NCBI GenBank assembly: GCA_947494715.1
Contig: CANLWG010000015.1
Span: forward strand, 1-64,000
From: an uncultured Flavobacteriaceae bacterium
GTDB lineage: Bacteria; Bacteroidota; Bacteroidia; Flavobacteriales; Flavobacteriaceae
Length of the DNA stretch: 64,000 nt
Direction: 5' to 3'
Shown here: positions 19,562 to 28,429 of the stretch, piece after piece
Layout: each line of letters opens with the position of its first letter
How positions within the stretch are numbered: position 1 is the first letter of the stretch
Position numbers and translations under genes: made by a program
The notes under the pieces: model-generated
What the model saw: the letters and a program-made list of their open reading frames with translations, nothing else
Databases searched by the model: none
What the model was told of the DNA's origin: nothing

Positions 19562-19593
19562 TTATTCTCTATATTTGTAAAAAGTTTAGAGAA

Positions 19594-20025
19594 ATGCTAT
19601 CGAACTCTTCAAAATATGCCCTGAAAGCCGTACTTTATTTGGCGGTACATTCCACTATGGAAAAGAAAATATTGGCCAAGGATATCAGCAAGCCCATTAA
19701 TGTTCCCCGGGCCTATATAGCCAAGATACTTCAGGAACTTTCAAGACATAATATAGTTTCGTCCATGCGCGGTCCTGGAGGGGGATTCTATCTGAACGAG
19801 GAAAACAAAAAAACACCCCTTATTGATATTATCAGCCTAATAGATGGTGATAACAGATTAACTTCCTGTGTACTCAGTTTACACAAGTGTGATAACGAAA
19901 ACCCGTGCCCTATGCACCATCTTGTGGACGATACGAAAGCAAGTTTTGTAAAAAAATTGAAAGAGACCTCCGTGGAAGACCTTATATCCGATATCCGGTC
20001 CGGAAAGTCATTTTTACCCATTTAA
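19594..20025 (+). CDS. Rrf2-family transcriptional regulator (NsrR-like context)
   Basis: MLSNSSKYALKAVLYLAVHS...RAYIAKILQELSRHNIVSSMRGPGGGFYL with three Cys (SCVLSLHKCDNENPCPMH). Confidence 0.9.
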   Translation: MLSNSSKYALKAVLYLAVHSTMEKKILAKDISKPINVPRAYIAKILQELSRHNIVSSMRGPGGGFYLNEENKKTPLIDIISLIDGDNRLTSCVLSLHKCDNENPCPMHHLVDDTKASFVKKLKETSVEDLISDIRSGKSFLPI

Positions 20026-20032
20026 AAACCAA

Positions 20033-20062
20033 AAAAGACCACCTTTTTCAAGATGGTCTTTT
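20033..20062. terminator. Bidirectional intrinsic terminator after rrf2
   Basis: AAAAGACCA-N12-TGGTCTTTT between two convergent genes. Confidence 0.75.
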
Positions 20063-20092
20063 GAGCAAAAACAACTACAACCAAAAGTATAA

Positions 20093-20950
20093 TTAAAATT
20101 CTATCTCAAAGAACAGACTACTGGATTCGTTTTCTTCAGTAACATCCTCTCCCTTCAATACCTCATCGCCATCATTCAACAGCTTTAGGTTAATTTTCCA
20201 ATAGCCCGTCATGGTCAATGACAATTTTCCACTGTACATTTTTGATGCAGAATCATAGGTCAAATCTTCATTATTCGGAGAACCGTGGTTTCCCATACCG
20301 GGCATACGAGGATCGATCGTTATCTTATAATCCTCTACTGCAGGAAAGGTCATCATGTTTTCCATTTTAAAGAGTACTGCCGAGAAATCGTTTACGGCGA
20401 CTTCCGGTTTTATTGGCATCATGGCCAAAACATAACGGGTTTCATCTGTTCCCATAAAAACACTTACTCTTTTTTTACCGTCCGAGGGGGCTTTAACCTC
20501 AATACGTTCAGTAGCATTATAGGTTTGTCCATTAATGGTATATTCCAAGTTCAGCTCCCAATACTCGTCTGCATTTCCGGGCATTTGAAAAATGCTAAAT
20601 CCTTTATAAACAGAGGCGTTCTCTGTCTTGGTGACTTCAGACTTAGGACAGGAGTGCATCATTTCCGTCATGTGCATTACGGGGTTCCAAGAAATAGTGG
20701 CATCGGATACGTAACTCTCGCTTGCCTCATCTTTAATTCGGATGAACAGTTCGTTATAGCCGATTGTAAATTGCTCTTGTTCGGAATATAGTTCAATGCT
20801 ATGATTATTGGCCTTCACGGCCTTTAGCATTGTATACTCGGCAAGCGGATTCTCCTCCTCAATGGGTATAGGATCATCCGTATCATCGGTACAGGAGATA
20901 AAACTCACAGTAAGAAATAGTGTTGCTAAAAGATATTTTATTGTTTTCAT
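20093..20950 (-). CDS. Lipoprotein with Met/His/Cys-rich segments, putative copper-binding partner of the TonB receptor
   Basis: LTVSFISCTDD lipobox; NPVMHMTEMMHSCPK and DPRMPGMGNHG. Confidence 0.7.
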   Translation of the reverse strand: MKTIKYLLATLFLTVSFISCTDDTDDPIPIEEENPLAEYTMLKAVKANNHSIELYSEQEQFTIGYNELFIRIKDEASESYVSDATISWNPVMHMTEMMHSCPKSEVTKTENASVYKGFSIFQMPGNADEYWELNLEYTINGQTYNATERIEVKAPSDGKKRVSVFMGTDETRYVLAMMPIKPEVAVNDFSAVLFKMENMMTFPAVEDYKITIDPRMPGMGNHGSPNNEDLTYDSASKMYSGKLSLTMTGYWKINLKLLNDGDEVLKGEDVTEENESSSLFFEIEF

Positions 20951-20970
20951 AATCAGAGTTTTAATTGTTA

Positions 20971-23040
20971 TTAATTAATGGCATACGAAACGGTCATAAA
21001 AAAGTTACGTCCCATGCGGGGGATGTTATTCCAGTCCGTATAAGTGGAATAGAGTTCATCAAAAATGTTTTCTACCCCTGCTTTTACATAAACATCATCG
21101 TTGTTAATGGAAAATGATTTTCCCAACGATAAAGAGAATACGGTGTACGCATCTGTTCGGTCTTCACCAAATTCCGGATTAAAATTCACCTGGTCCGCCG
21201 CACCCCGCATCGTCAATGATCCCGAAAATTTACCTTGGGTGTACTGCAACATGGAATTATACGTAAACGGACTTATGAATGGCAGATTACGCCCGTCCTG
21301 ATCCGTACCTCGGTGATAGGAGACCAATCCGGTCCAAGTGAATTCCGGAGTAATTTGATACTTGGTATCCAAGGAGATATTATACAAATTGGCATATTCC
21401 AGATTCTTATAAATCTTTACCCCTTCTGCCCCAATGGTCATTACACTTAAGGCAGGATTTACCTCCCCAACGATAAAGTCCATTGTGTGGAAGTAGTTCC
21501 CTTCCAAACTAAAATTCAATTTTTCGATAGGCACCGATATTTTTGTATTCACCTCGATAGCTTTTTCATTTCTTAAATCGGGGTCGCCCACATAATCGTG
21601 ATTGTCAAAGCTGTTGAACAGATAAAATCCAAAACCTTCGGAAACCGATGGAGCCCTATCTCCGTAGGAGAGCCCACCGTCCAAATGAACTGACTTTAGT
21701 TTTTTATGATATCGTGCCGAAAAACTTTTTAGAAATCGGGTCTGTCGCCGAGCCATTTCAGGATAGAAAATCCGGAGGCTGTTGAGTCCCAGTTCATCGG
21801 CCACATTGAAGCCTTGCACCGCCAATCTGGTGGATAGTTTTAAGGAACTTTCCTTGAAGTCAATTACATCCTCTGCATAAAAACCATTGTTCAGGGTGCG
21901 GACATCAGGCCAAGTAAGCATAAACATTTCACGCTCATTGGGATTGTTGGGATACATAGTCATTTCGGCAAGCGAACGATTATAAAACCCATCCAGTTTC
22001 AACAAGAATTGGTGGTTATCCCGTTTTAGGGTGGCTTGGGAAAAATATCCATAAGTGTCACTCCACCCCGGCATATCCATTCGAATAGGAACATCGGGCC
22101 TTTGGCTATCATCCATAATATGGGTAATGGAATTGGCATATACCTTGGTTTCCCAGTTTTTAAAATCACCTATGAAATCCGTTTGTATCCAACTGACGGA
22201 ACCTATAAAGGCCCGTGCCAAAGAAACATCCATGGGCAAGGCGGGATACCCAACATCCCGGGCCTCATCAAAAATGAAACTGGCCAACAGTTTTTGGTCT
22301 TCGGAAACCTTGTAGCCCGCGTTGACCGAAAGGTTGTACTTTTCAAATTGGGAAAAGGCGACCTCTTGGCCACCACCGGCAACATAATTCTCGGCCTTAC
22401 GGTAGATAATATCGGTATCCACATAGAACTGCTCATCCGAATAGTTTAGTTCCCCACCAATGATTTGTGATGAATTATTGGTCTCGCCACCGGTTTCAAT
22501 AGAGCCTCCCCATCCATCAGGTCTAAAATTGCTCTTTTCCAAACGTAGGTCAATAGCACCTCCAATGGTAGCTCCGTGTTCCGCACCTTGTTGACCACAG
22601 GCCACATGTATATCGGACAGATTGGAAACATCGACATAGGAGGTTATGGGGTCCATTCTATCCGTGCAGGCACCAAAAATGCGCATCCCGTCAATAGTTA
22701 TGGACAGGCGTTCCGTAGTCATATCGTTCAGTACCGGCTCCCAGGCATAGGCTCCCCTTTTTATCATGTTCACTTTTTTGGAGGACTCCAAATACTGATC
22801 CAATGTCGAGAGTGGTTTATGGTGGGAATTATGCTCCAACGTTCTTTTGTAAGAGGAGATGACGATTACCTCATTTAAGTCGATAGGAAGTATAGAATCC
22901 TTTACCATTACCACCTTTGGCTCTTGGGAAGTGCCTTTCCAATGAAACACCAGAGTGCACAACACAACAAGAAACAAGGCTTTACCTTTTAGACCCATCG
23001 CCCTAGAGCGGTATGGCCTACCATCAAATATGGTTTTCAT
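20971..23040 (-). CDS. TonB-dependent outer membrane receptor, possibly for copper
   Basis: Plug domain (ISSYKRTLEHN...IDGMRIFGACTDRMDPITSYVDVSNLSDIHV) and beta-barrel ending in FMTVSYAIN; next to the nos cluster. Confidence 0.85.
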   Translation of the reverse strand: MKTIFDGRPYRSRAMGLKGKALFLVVLCTLVFHWKGTSQEPKVVMVKDSILPIDLNEVIVISSYKRTLEHNSHHKPLSTLDQYLESSKKVNMIKRGAYAWEPVLNDMTTERLSITIDGMRIFGACTDRMDPITSYVDVSNLSDIHVACGQQGAEHGATIGGAIDLRLEKSNFRPDGWGGSIETGGETNNSSQIIGGELNYSDEQFYVDTDIIYRKAENYVAGGGQEVAFSQFEKYNLSVNAGYKVSEDQKLLASFIFDEARDVGYPALPMDVSLARAFIGSVSWIQTDFIGDFKNWETKVYANSITHIMDDSQRPDVPIRMDMPGWSDTYGYFSQATLKRDNHQFLLKLDGFYNRSLAEMTMYPNNPNEREMFMLTWPDVRTLNNGFYAEDVIDFKESSLKLSTRLAVQGFNVADELGLNSLRIFYPEMARRQTRFLKSFSARYHKKLKSVHLDGGLSYGDRAPSVSEGFGFYLFNSFDNHDYVGDPDLRNEKAIEVNTKISVPIEKLNFSLEGNYFHTMDFIVGEVNPALSVMTIGAEGVKIYKNLEYANLYNISLDTKYQITPEFTWTGLVSYHRGTDQDGRNLPFISPFTYNSMLQYTQGKFSGSLTMRGAADQVNFNPEFGEDRTDAYTVFSLSLGKSFSINNDDVYVKAGVENIFDELYSTYTDWNNIPRMGRNFFMTVSYAIN

Positions 23041-23133
23041 CTGTTTATATTTTGGACTAATTCAAAAGTTTAGGGGTACAAGCTTTGTGGACGAGCTTTT
23101 CATCCATAGCGAATATTTGTACTACAAATTGAA

Positions 23134-23511
23134 TTAGGCCAACTCGGGTGGCTGGGAAATATCGGAAGTAAAAGGATTTGAAATTAGAACCTTAACAAAT
23201 CGTAAATTCTCCATTTTGGTCTGTGAAAGGAATACTTGTAAATCCATTTGACGCAAGGATTGGAAAAAAACAATGTGCTGAATTTCGGTTTTTGCCTGAT
23301 CCTCTCCGAAAGGATTGCTTTTGTTTTGTTCCGCCTCCTTGGCCAATTGCTTGGAAAGGTAGCATTTCCCGTCGCACTTCAATTGCGGCCTATCCTTATT
23401 TTCACAGAGCACGTTTACGATGTAATCATAGTTCATAACATACTCAGCAATGGGCCAGAGCGGCTTCACGAGCATGAGCATTGCTACAAAAAGGATTACA
23501 TAGCTTTTCAT
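23134..23511 (-). CDS. Small membrane-anchored Cys-motif protein in the TonB receptor operon
   Basis: 125 aa; N-terminal hydrophobic segment, VLCENKDRPQLKCDGKCYLSKQLAKE. Confidence 0.7.
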   Translation of the reverse strand: MKSYVILFVAMLMLVKPLWPIAEYVMNYDYIVNVLCENKDRPQLKCDGKCYLSKQLAKEAEQNKSNPFGEDQAKTEIQHIVFFQSLRQMDLQVFLSQTKMENLRFVKVLISNPFTSDISQPPELA

Positions 23512-23546
23512 GGAGACAAATGTAGGCCCGCCCCTCGGAGGAAAAC

Positions 23547-23560
23547 ATGATAAAAATCAT
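23547..23560 (-). promoter_or_regulatory. FNR/DNR-like box of the copper-receptor-like operon
   Basis: ATGATAAAAATCAT; minus-strand -7 TACATTTG at 23517-23524, centre-to-centre 33 bp. Confidence 0.75.
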
Positions 23561-23564
23561 ATTA

Positions 23565-23580
23565 AGGATAAAAAGGTCTT
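23565..23580 (+). promoter_or_regulatory. Candidate Rrf2/NsrR-type operator
   Basis: AGGATAAAAAGGTCTT; part of a 39-bp block aligning without gaps to 19528-19566. Confidence 0.45.
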
Positions 23581-23673
23581 TTATTTTTTTCGATTAAAAA
23601 ATGCCTTGGAGCGGAACAACAAAAAACGTAACTTCTACCGCCATTACAACTAAAATCCAAAAGCCATAAAATA

Positions 23674-25065
23674 ATGAAGAAAAATCCGTCTAGAAGGTCA
23701 TTCTTGAAAAAGGCCACATTAGGTTCCGCTGCAATGACCTCGGTGCCATTCCTTATCTCAGCTTCGGAAGGCGAAAAAGTTTTGATGAAACGAAACTATC
23801 CCGATGAACATTACACGGCCAATGACCAAATTAATCTGGGCCTGATCGGCTCCGGGATACAGGGTATTTACGACACAAGGGCCGCACTGTCCGTTTCCGG
23901 TGTGAAATTGGTCGCAGCTTGTGATCTATATTCTGGAAGATTAGATCGTGCCAAGGAGCTTTGGGGCGATGATATCTTTGTTACCCGGGATTATCGCAAA
24001 CTCCTGAACCGAAAGGACATCGATGCGGTTATCGTGGCCACTCCAGATCATTGGCATAAGAAAATTGCCGTTGATGCACTAAAAGCTGGGAAACATGTCT
24101 ATTGTGAAAAACCAATGGTACAACGATGGCAAGACGGTCAAGAAATCATCTCCACACAAAAATCGACCGGAAAAATTTGCCAGATCGGGAGTCAGGGTAT
24201 GTCTTCCCTAGGGAATGAAAAGGCCAAACAACTATATGAAGATGGTGCAATTGGGGAAATCGTGATGTTGGACTTTTACAATGACCGATATTCGGCCGAA
24301 GGAGCTTGGCAATACCCTATTCCTCCAGATGCCAGTCCCGATTCTGTAGATTTTGATACTTTTCTGGGAAATGCGCCAAAGGTACCTTACGAGCTTAAAA
24401 GATTCTTTAGGTGGCGTAATTATCAGGACTATGGTACCGGGGTTGCCGGTGATCTTTTTGTACATGCTTTTTCTACCTTGAACCATGTCATCAGTTCCCA
24501 TGGCCCAAACCGGGCCTTGGCTACCGGCGGACTACGCTACTGGAACGATGGCCGCGATGTGCCCGATGTTAGTATAACCCTTTACGACTATCCAAAAACC
24601 GATACCCATGCCGCATTCAATGCTGCTTTTCGAATCAATTTCATTGCAGGTTCTGGGGGTGGTGGCGGATTCAAATTGATAGGAACTGAAGGTGAATTGG
24701 AAGTAGGACAAAATTCGGTTACCGTTAGGCGATCCAAATTGGGTATGGTTCCCGGTGGTTATTCTTTGGTAGCCTATACGGAAGCCACACAGGAAAAAAT
24801 ACGCCAAGGCTATGCGGCTCAAAATTTGGAAACTCGGGATTCGGCTTTAAACACCGGTAGCACCACTTGGGAAGCACCAAGAAATTATAAAGGAGGGCAC
24901 CATGATCATTTTTATAACTTCTTTACAGCCGTTCGAGGAAAAGGAAAAGTAATTCAAGACCCTACCTTTGGATTAAGAGCTGCGGGAGCCGCACTCTTGG
25001 CCAATGAAAGTTATTACAAAAAAACACCGGTCGATTGGGATCCAGTGTCCATGAAATCAATGTAA
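23674..25065 (+). CDS. Gfo/Idh/MocA-family oxidoreductase with Tat-like signal
   Basis: RRSFLKKATLGSAAM; LGLIGSGIQGIYDTRAAL; AVIVATPDHWHKKIAVDALKAGKHVYCEKPM. Confidence 0.92.
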   Translation: MKKNPSRRSFLKKATLGSAAMTSVPFLISASEGEKVLMKRNYPDEHYTANDQINLGLIGSGIQGIYDTRAALSVSGVKLVAACDLYSGRLDRAKELWGDDIFVTRDYRKLLNRKDIDAVIVATPDHWHKKIAVDALKAGKHVYCEKPMVQRWQDGQEIISTQKSTGKICQIGSQGMSSLGNEKAKQLYEDGAIGEIVMLDFYNDRYSAEGAWQYPIPPDASPDSVDFDTFLGNAPKVPYELKRFFRWRNYQDYGTGVAGDLFVHAFSTLNHVISSHGPNRALATGGLRYWNDGRDVPDVSITLYDYPKTDTHAAFNAAFRINFIAGSGGGGGFKLIGTEGELEVGQNSVTVRRSKLGMVPGGYSLVAYTEATQEKIRQGYAAQNLETRDSALNTGSTTWEAPRNYKGGHHDHFYNFFTAVRGKGKVIQDPTFGLRAAGAALLANESYYKKTPVDWDPVSMKSM

Positions 25066-25081
25066 TCCAAGTTCATAGATT

Positions 25082-25954
25082 ATGAGAAAAATTCAGTTGT
25101 TACTTTGTTCGTTCTTAATTTCCTTGTTTATGTCCGCCCAAGAAGATCCTTTGAATGTTATTGTATTCGGGGCACATCCGGATGATTGCGATGTAGACGC
25201 AGGAGGTACTGCTATTCTCTTTTCAAAAATGGGCCATAAGGTGAAATTTGTTTCCTTGACCAATGGCGATGCGGGCCATTATGCCATGGGTGGCGGTGAG
25301 CTTGCCAAAATTCGTATTGCCGAGGCCCAAGAAGCTGGAAAGAGATTTGGGGTGGAATATACCGTTCTGGATAACCACGATGGGGAATTGATGCCCACTT
25401 TGGAAAATCGCTTAAAGGTTATCCGCGAAATTCGAAAATGGAACGCGGATATCGTAATTGCGCCAAGACCCAACGATTACCATCCGGATCATAGATATAC
25501 AGGGGTTTTGGTACAGGACGCTGCCTACATGGTCATTGTTCCCAATATTGCAGCTGACACACCTCCTTTGGAAAAAAATCCAGTTTTTTTGTATTCCGAA
25601 GATAGATTTCAAAAACCCAGTCCATTTGAACCGGATATTGCGGTAATCATCGATGACGTTTTTGAACAGAAAATCCATGCCATGGCTGCACATGAATCCC
25701 AATTTTTTGATTGGCTTCCCTGGACATCCGGAAATTTGGATAAGGTTCCCAAAGATGAAAAAGGACGATTGGAATTTTTGGCCAACTGGCGATCCTTTAA
25801 GCCCAATACGGCAACATTGAAGTGCTTAAAAAAATGGTACGGTGGCACTGCGGTAAATGCAAAACATACAGAAGGGTTCGAAATATGTGAATATGGGAAA
25901 CAACCATCCGATACCGAGATCAAAAGATTGTTTCCCATGCTCAAAAAAGAATAG
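25082..25954 (+). CDS. PIG-L family deacetylase, secreted
   Basis: VIVFGAHPDDCDVDAGGTA, RPNDYHPDHRYTG. Confidence 0.93.
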   Translation: MRKIQLLLCSFLISLFMSAQEDPLNVIVFGAHPDDCDVDAGGTAILFSKMGHKVKFVSLTNGDAGHYAMGGGELAKIRIAEAQEAGKRFGVEYTVLDNHDGELMPTLENRLKVIREIRKWNADIVIAPRPNDYHPDHRYTGVLVQDAAYMVIVPNIAADTPPLEKNPVFLYSEDRFQKPSPFEPDIAVIIDDVFEQKIHAMAAHESQFFDWLPWTSGNLDKVPKDEKGRLEFLANWRSFKPNTATLKCLKKWYGGTAVNAKHTEGFEICEYGKQPSDTEIKRLFPMLKKE

Positions 25955-25963
25955 GGGCTTGTA

Positions 25964-27418
25964 TTAGCTCCAAAGCCTATCCCAAGCACGCATCTTGTCC
26001 CATTCCGGGGTAGGTGCAAACAATTTCTCGCCCTTGACGAGGTATTTCTTTACGACATCTTCATTGAGTTCTACACCAATGCCCGGTTTTTCCGGTACGG
26101 TTACATAACCGTCCTTTACGATAGGTCCATCAAAACCGGTTACCAGATTTTCCCAATCCTTTTTATCCACAGCATGATGTTCCAGCCACATAAAGTTTTC
26201 CGTGGCCGCAGCACTATGTACGCAACCTAGGAAAGAGACGGGACCAGCGGCATGGTGATGCATGAAGCCGATACCATGCTTAGAGGCAAAATCACCTATC
26301 CTCTTCGTTTCGAGGATACCTCCCGCGGTGTTGGGATCAGGATGAACAATATCCACGGCCCTAGTTTTGATCAGTTCCTCAAAACCACCTTCAAGCCTGT
26401 AAATATCCTCCCCAGTCTGAGTGGGTGTAGTTGATGATTCTGTAATTTCTCTCCATTGATCGGTATACTGCCAAGGAATGACATCTTCCATATAGGCCAA
26501 ACTATAACGCTCCGAGGCCCTTGCCAGCTTAATGGCCTCGTTGACTCCAATATGACCCCAATGATCCGTTCCCATAGGAATGTCATACCCTATTTTGGAA
26601 CGCATCACATCTAAATATTCCATCAATTTATCAACACCTTTTTCCGTAATCTGTATCCTTGTAAAAGGATGTTTCGTCATATTGTATTTTATGGATTGGT
26701 GCTGGTACGGATTATAGTCCGCCTCCGGTGCATTGATAAGTGCCCCCGGAATATCCTTGATCAAGTTAATGCCAATATCCATTTTCAAAGCGGTATACCC
26801 TTGATCTACCCTAGCTTGCATCCTATTGGCATATTCAACAGGGTCTTTGGAAACGGTGGTATCACAATACACCCTCACTTTGTCGCGATATTTTCCACCT
26901 AACATTTGGTAAACGGGAACGTTGTATGCCTTTCCGGCCAAATCCCATAATGCCATTTCCACTCCTGAAACTCCACCACCTTGTCTTCCATGATGCCCAA
27001 ACTGCTTAATGATACCAAATAAGCGTTCCACATTACAGGGGTTTTCGCCCAATAGCCTACTCTTTAGGAACAATGCATATTCCTTGGCAGCACCATCGCG
27101 TACATCTCCATGTCCCACAATACCCTGATTGGTATAAATACGGACAATCGGAGTTCTGAATACCACGTCACCTCCAATTTCCGCAATTCTCAAATCGGTA
27201 ATTTTAAGATCGGAGGGACTGGAATTTCGGTTAACATTCTGGGAAGCGTAGGCAATCTGATCCCCAATGCTGGCAGATGCCCCAGTAAAACTTGCCAGAC
27301 TGAGACCTCCCAATCCGGCCTTCTTCAAAAAAGACCGTCTGCTTTTGGCCTCGTCTTCTTTTTTCATTTTGGAATCCCCGTTTACTGGACGGTTTAGTTT
27401 GTTGGTGGTAAACTTCAT
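25964..27418 (-). CDS. Mandelate racemase/muconate lactonizing enzyme (enolase superfamily) with Tat-like signal
   Basis: RRSFLKKAGLGGLSLASF; GVEMALWDLAGKAYNVPVYQMLGG; MGTDHWGH. Confidence 0.88.
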   Translation of the reverse strand: MKFTTNKLNRPVNGDSKMKKEDEAKSRRSFLKKAGLGGLSLASFTGASASIGDQIAYASQNVNRNSSPSDLKITDLRIAEIGGDVVFRTPIVRIYTNQGIVGHGDVRDGAAKEYALFLKSRLLGENPCNVERLFGIIKQFGHHGRQGGGVSGVEMALWDLAGKAYNVPVYQMLGGKYRDKVRVYCDTTVSKDPVEYANRMQARVDQGYTALKMDIGINLIKDIPGALINAPEADYNPYQHQSIKYNMTKHPFTRIQITEKGVDKLMEYLDVMRSKIGYDIPMGTDHWGHIGVNEAIKLARASERYSLAYMEDVIPWQYTDQWREITESSTTPTQTGEDIYRLEGGFEELIKTRAVDIVHPDPNTAGGILETKRIGDFASKHGIGFMHHHAAGPVSFLGCVHSAAATENFMWLEHHAVDKKDWENLVTGFDGPIVKDGYVTVPEKPGIGVELNEDVVKKYLVKGEKLFAPTPEWDKMRAWDRLWS

Positions 27419-27529
27419 AGTGGTAAAGTATAAATTGTTTTGTATGGATACGTACCCAAATCGCATAACCCTAGTCTAACGATAGAATAACCTCTGTAAA
27501 TTAGGGATTTTTTTATTTCTAACGAAACA

Positions 27530-27560
27530 AAAAAGGGAAACCAAACCGGCTTCCCTTTTT
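27530..27560. terminator. Bidirectional intrinsic terminator after uspA
   Basis: AAAAAGGGAA...TTCCCTTTTT. Confidence 0.7.
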
Positions 27561-27584
27561 CGCATCAACTAAACATAAAAATCA

Positions 27585-28415
27585 TCAATTATTAATCTTA
27601 AAGGTAACTACTGGAATTTTTGAATGGTTGGCAAGATCCTCCCCAATACTGCCCATAAAGAAATGGGAAAGTCCTTTCCGTCCGTGCGTGGAAATCCCAA
27701 TGATATTCGCACTGCTCATCTCACTATAATTCAGGATGCCTTTTTCAACGCTATAATCATTGTAGATTTCAACTTCCATACCTGTATTAGACTTTCTTAG
27801 GAATTGATTTATGCGATCGTATGCATCTTTAGTGCTCAAAAAATTATCCCCTGGGGTATTGATGTAGACCAAATCCAATTTAGCGGACAACATGTTGGCA
27901 AAGTCCTTTGCTTTTTGAAAAGCCAATAAATTATCATCTCTAAAATCACAGGCGAAGACAAAACGATCTACTTTAAAATCGGGTAACTCGTCCTTAATGA
28001 CCAAAACCGGTATGGTGGCATTCCGTACTACCTTTTCCGCATTGGAACCTACAAATATCTCCTTGAGGCCATCCGTACCATGGGAACCCATAACTATAAG
28101 TTCTGCGTTGTGCTTCTTAGCAACTTGGTTCACCTCGCTAAAAACCTTAAAATGCTTTACGATCGGAGTAATCGTAATTCCTTTTAAATACGGCTTGTCC
28201 AGAAAGTCAGAAAATCTTTTTTCTGCCAATTTTATCAAAAATACGGTTTGCTCAGGATGAAATCCTTCTGAAGAAGAGACCATGGCCTGGTTTAGTTCCA
28301 ACATATGGAGCGCCAAGATTTCCGAGCCGTGTTTTTTGGCCAGGGAGGCGGCTACTTTAAGTGCATGTTCCGATTGTTCCGAAAAGTCTATGGGTACTAT
28401 AATGTTTTTCATCAT
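27585..28415 (-). CDS. Universal stress protein, tandem UspA domains
   Basis: IIVPIDFSEQSEHALKVA; VMGSHGTDGLKEIFVGSNAEKVVRNATIPVLV; IGISTHGRKGLSHFFMGSIGE. Confidence 0.93.
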   Translation of the reverse strand: MMKNIIVPIDFSEQSEHALKVAASLAKKHGSEILALHMLELNQAMVSSSEGFHPEQTVFLIKLAEKRFSDFLDKPYLKGITITPIVKHFKVFSEVNQVAKKHNAELIVMGSHGTDGLKEIFVGSNAEKVVRNATIPVLVIKDELPDFKVDRFVFACDFRDDNLLAFQKAKDFANMLSAKLDLVYINTPGDNFLSTKDAYDRINQFLRKSNTGMEVEIYNDYSVEKGILNYSEMSSANIIGISTHGRKGLSHFFMGSIGEDLANHSKIPVVTFKINN

Positions 28416-28429
28416 AATGTTTTTTTAGG

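Noticed and set aside
19570-19577. Plus-strand TATATTTG as a seventh member of the 33-bp promoter class, for rrf2
   Set aside because: It is a good -7 element, but its centre is 39 bp, not 33, from the box centre. The box fits the opposite-strand cytochrome/nos promoter.
22036-22878. Several plus-strand ORFs (137, 86, 100 aa) inside the TonB receptor gene
   Set aside because: Antisense to a well-supported 689-aa receptor, without independent evidence for coding.
23582-23589. Plus-strand TATTTTTT as an FNR-driven promoter for the Gfo/Idh/MocA gene at 23674
   Set aside because: Weak match to TAnnTTTG inside a T-rich tract and no functional link to the anaerobic genes.
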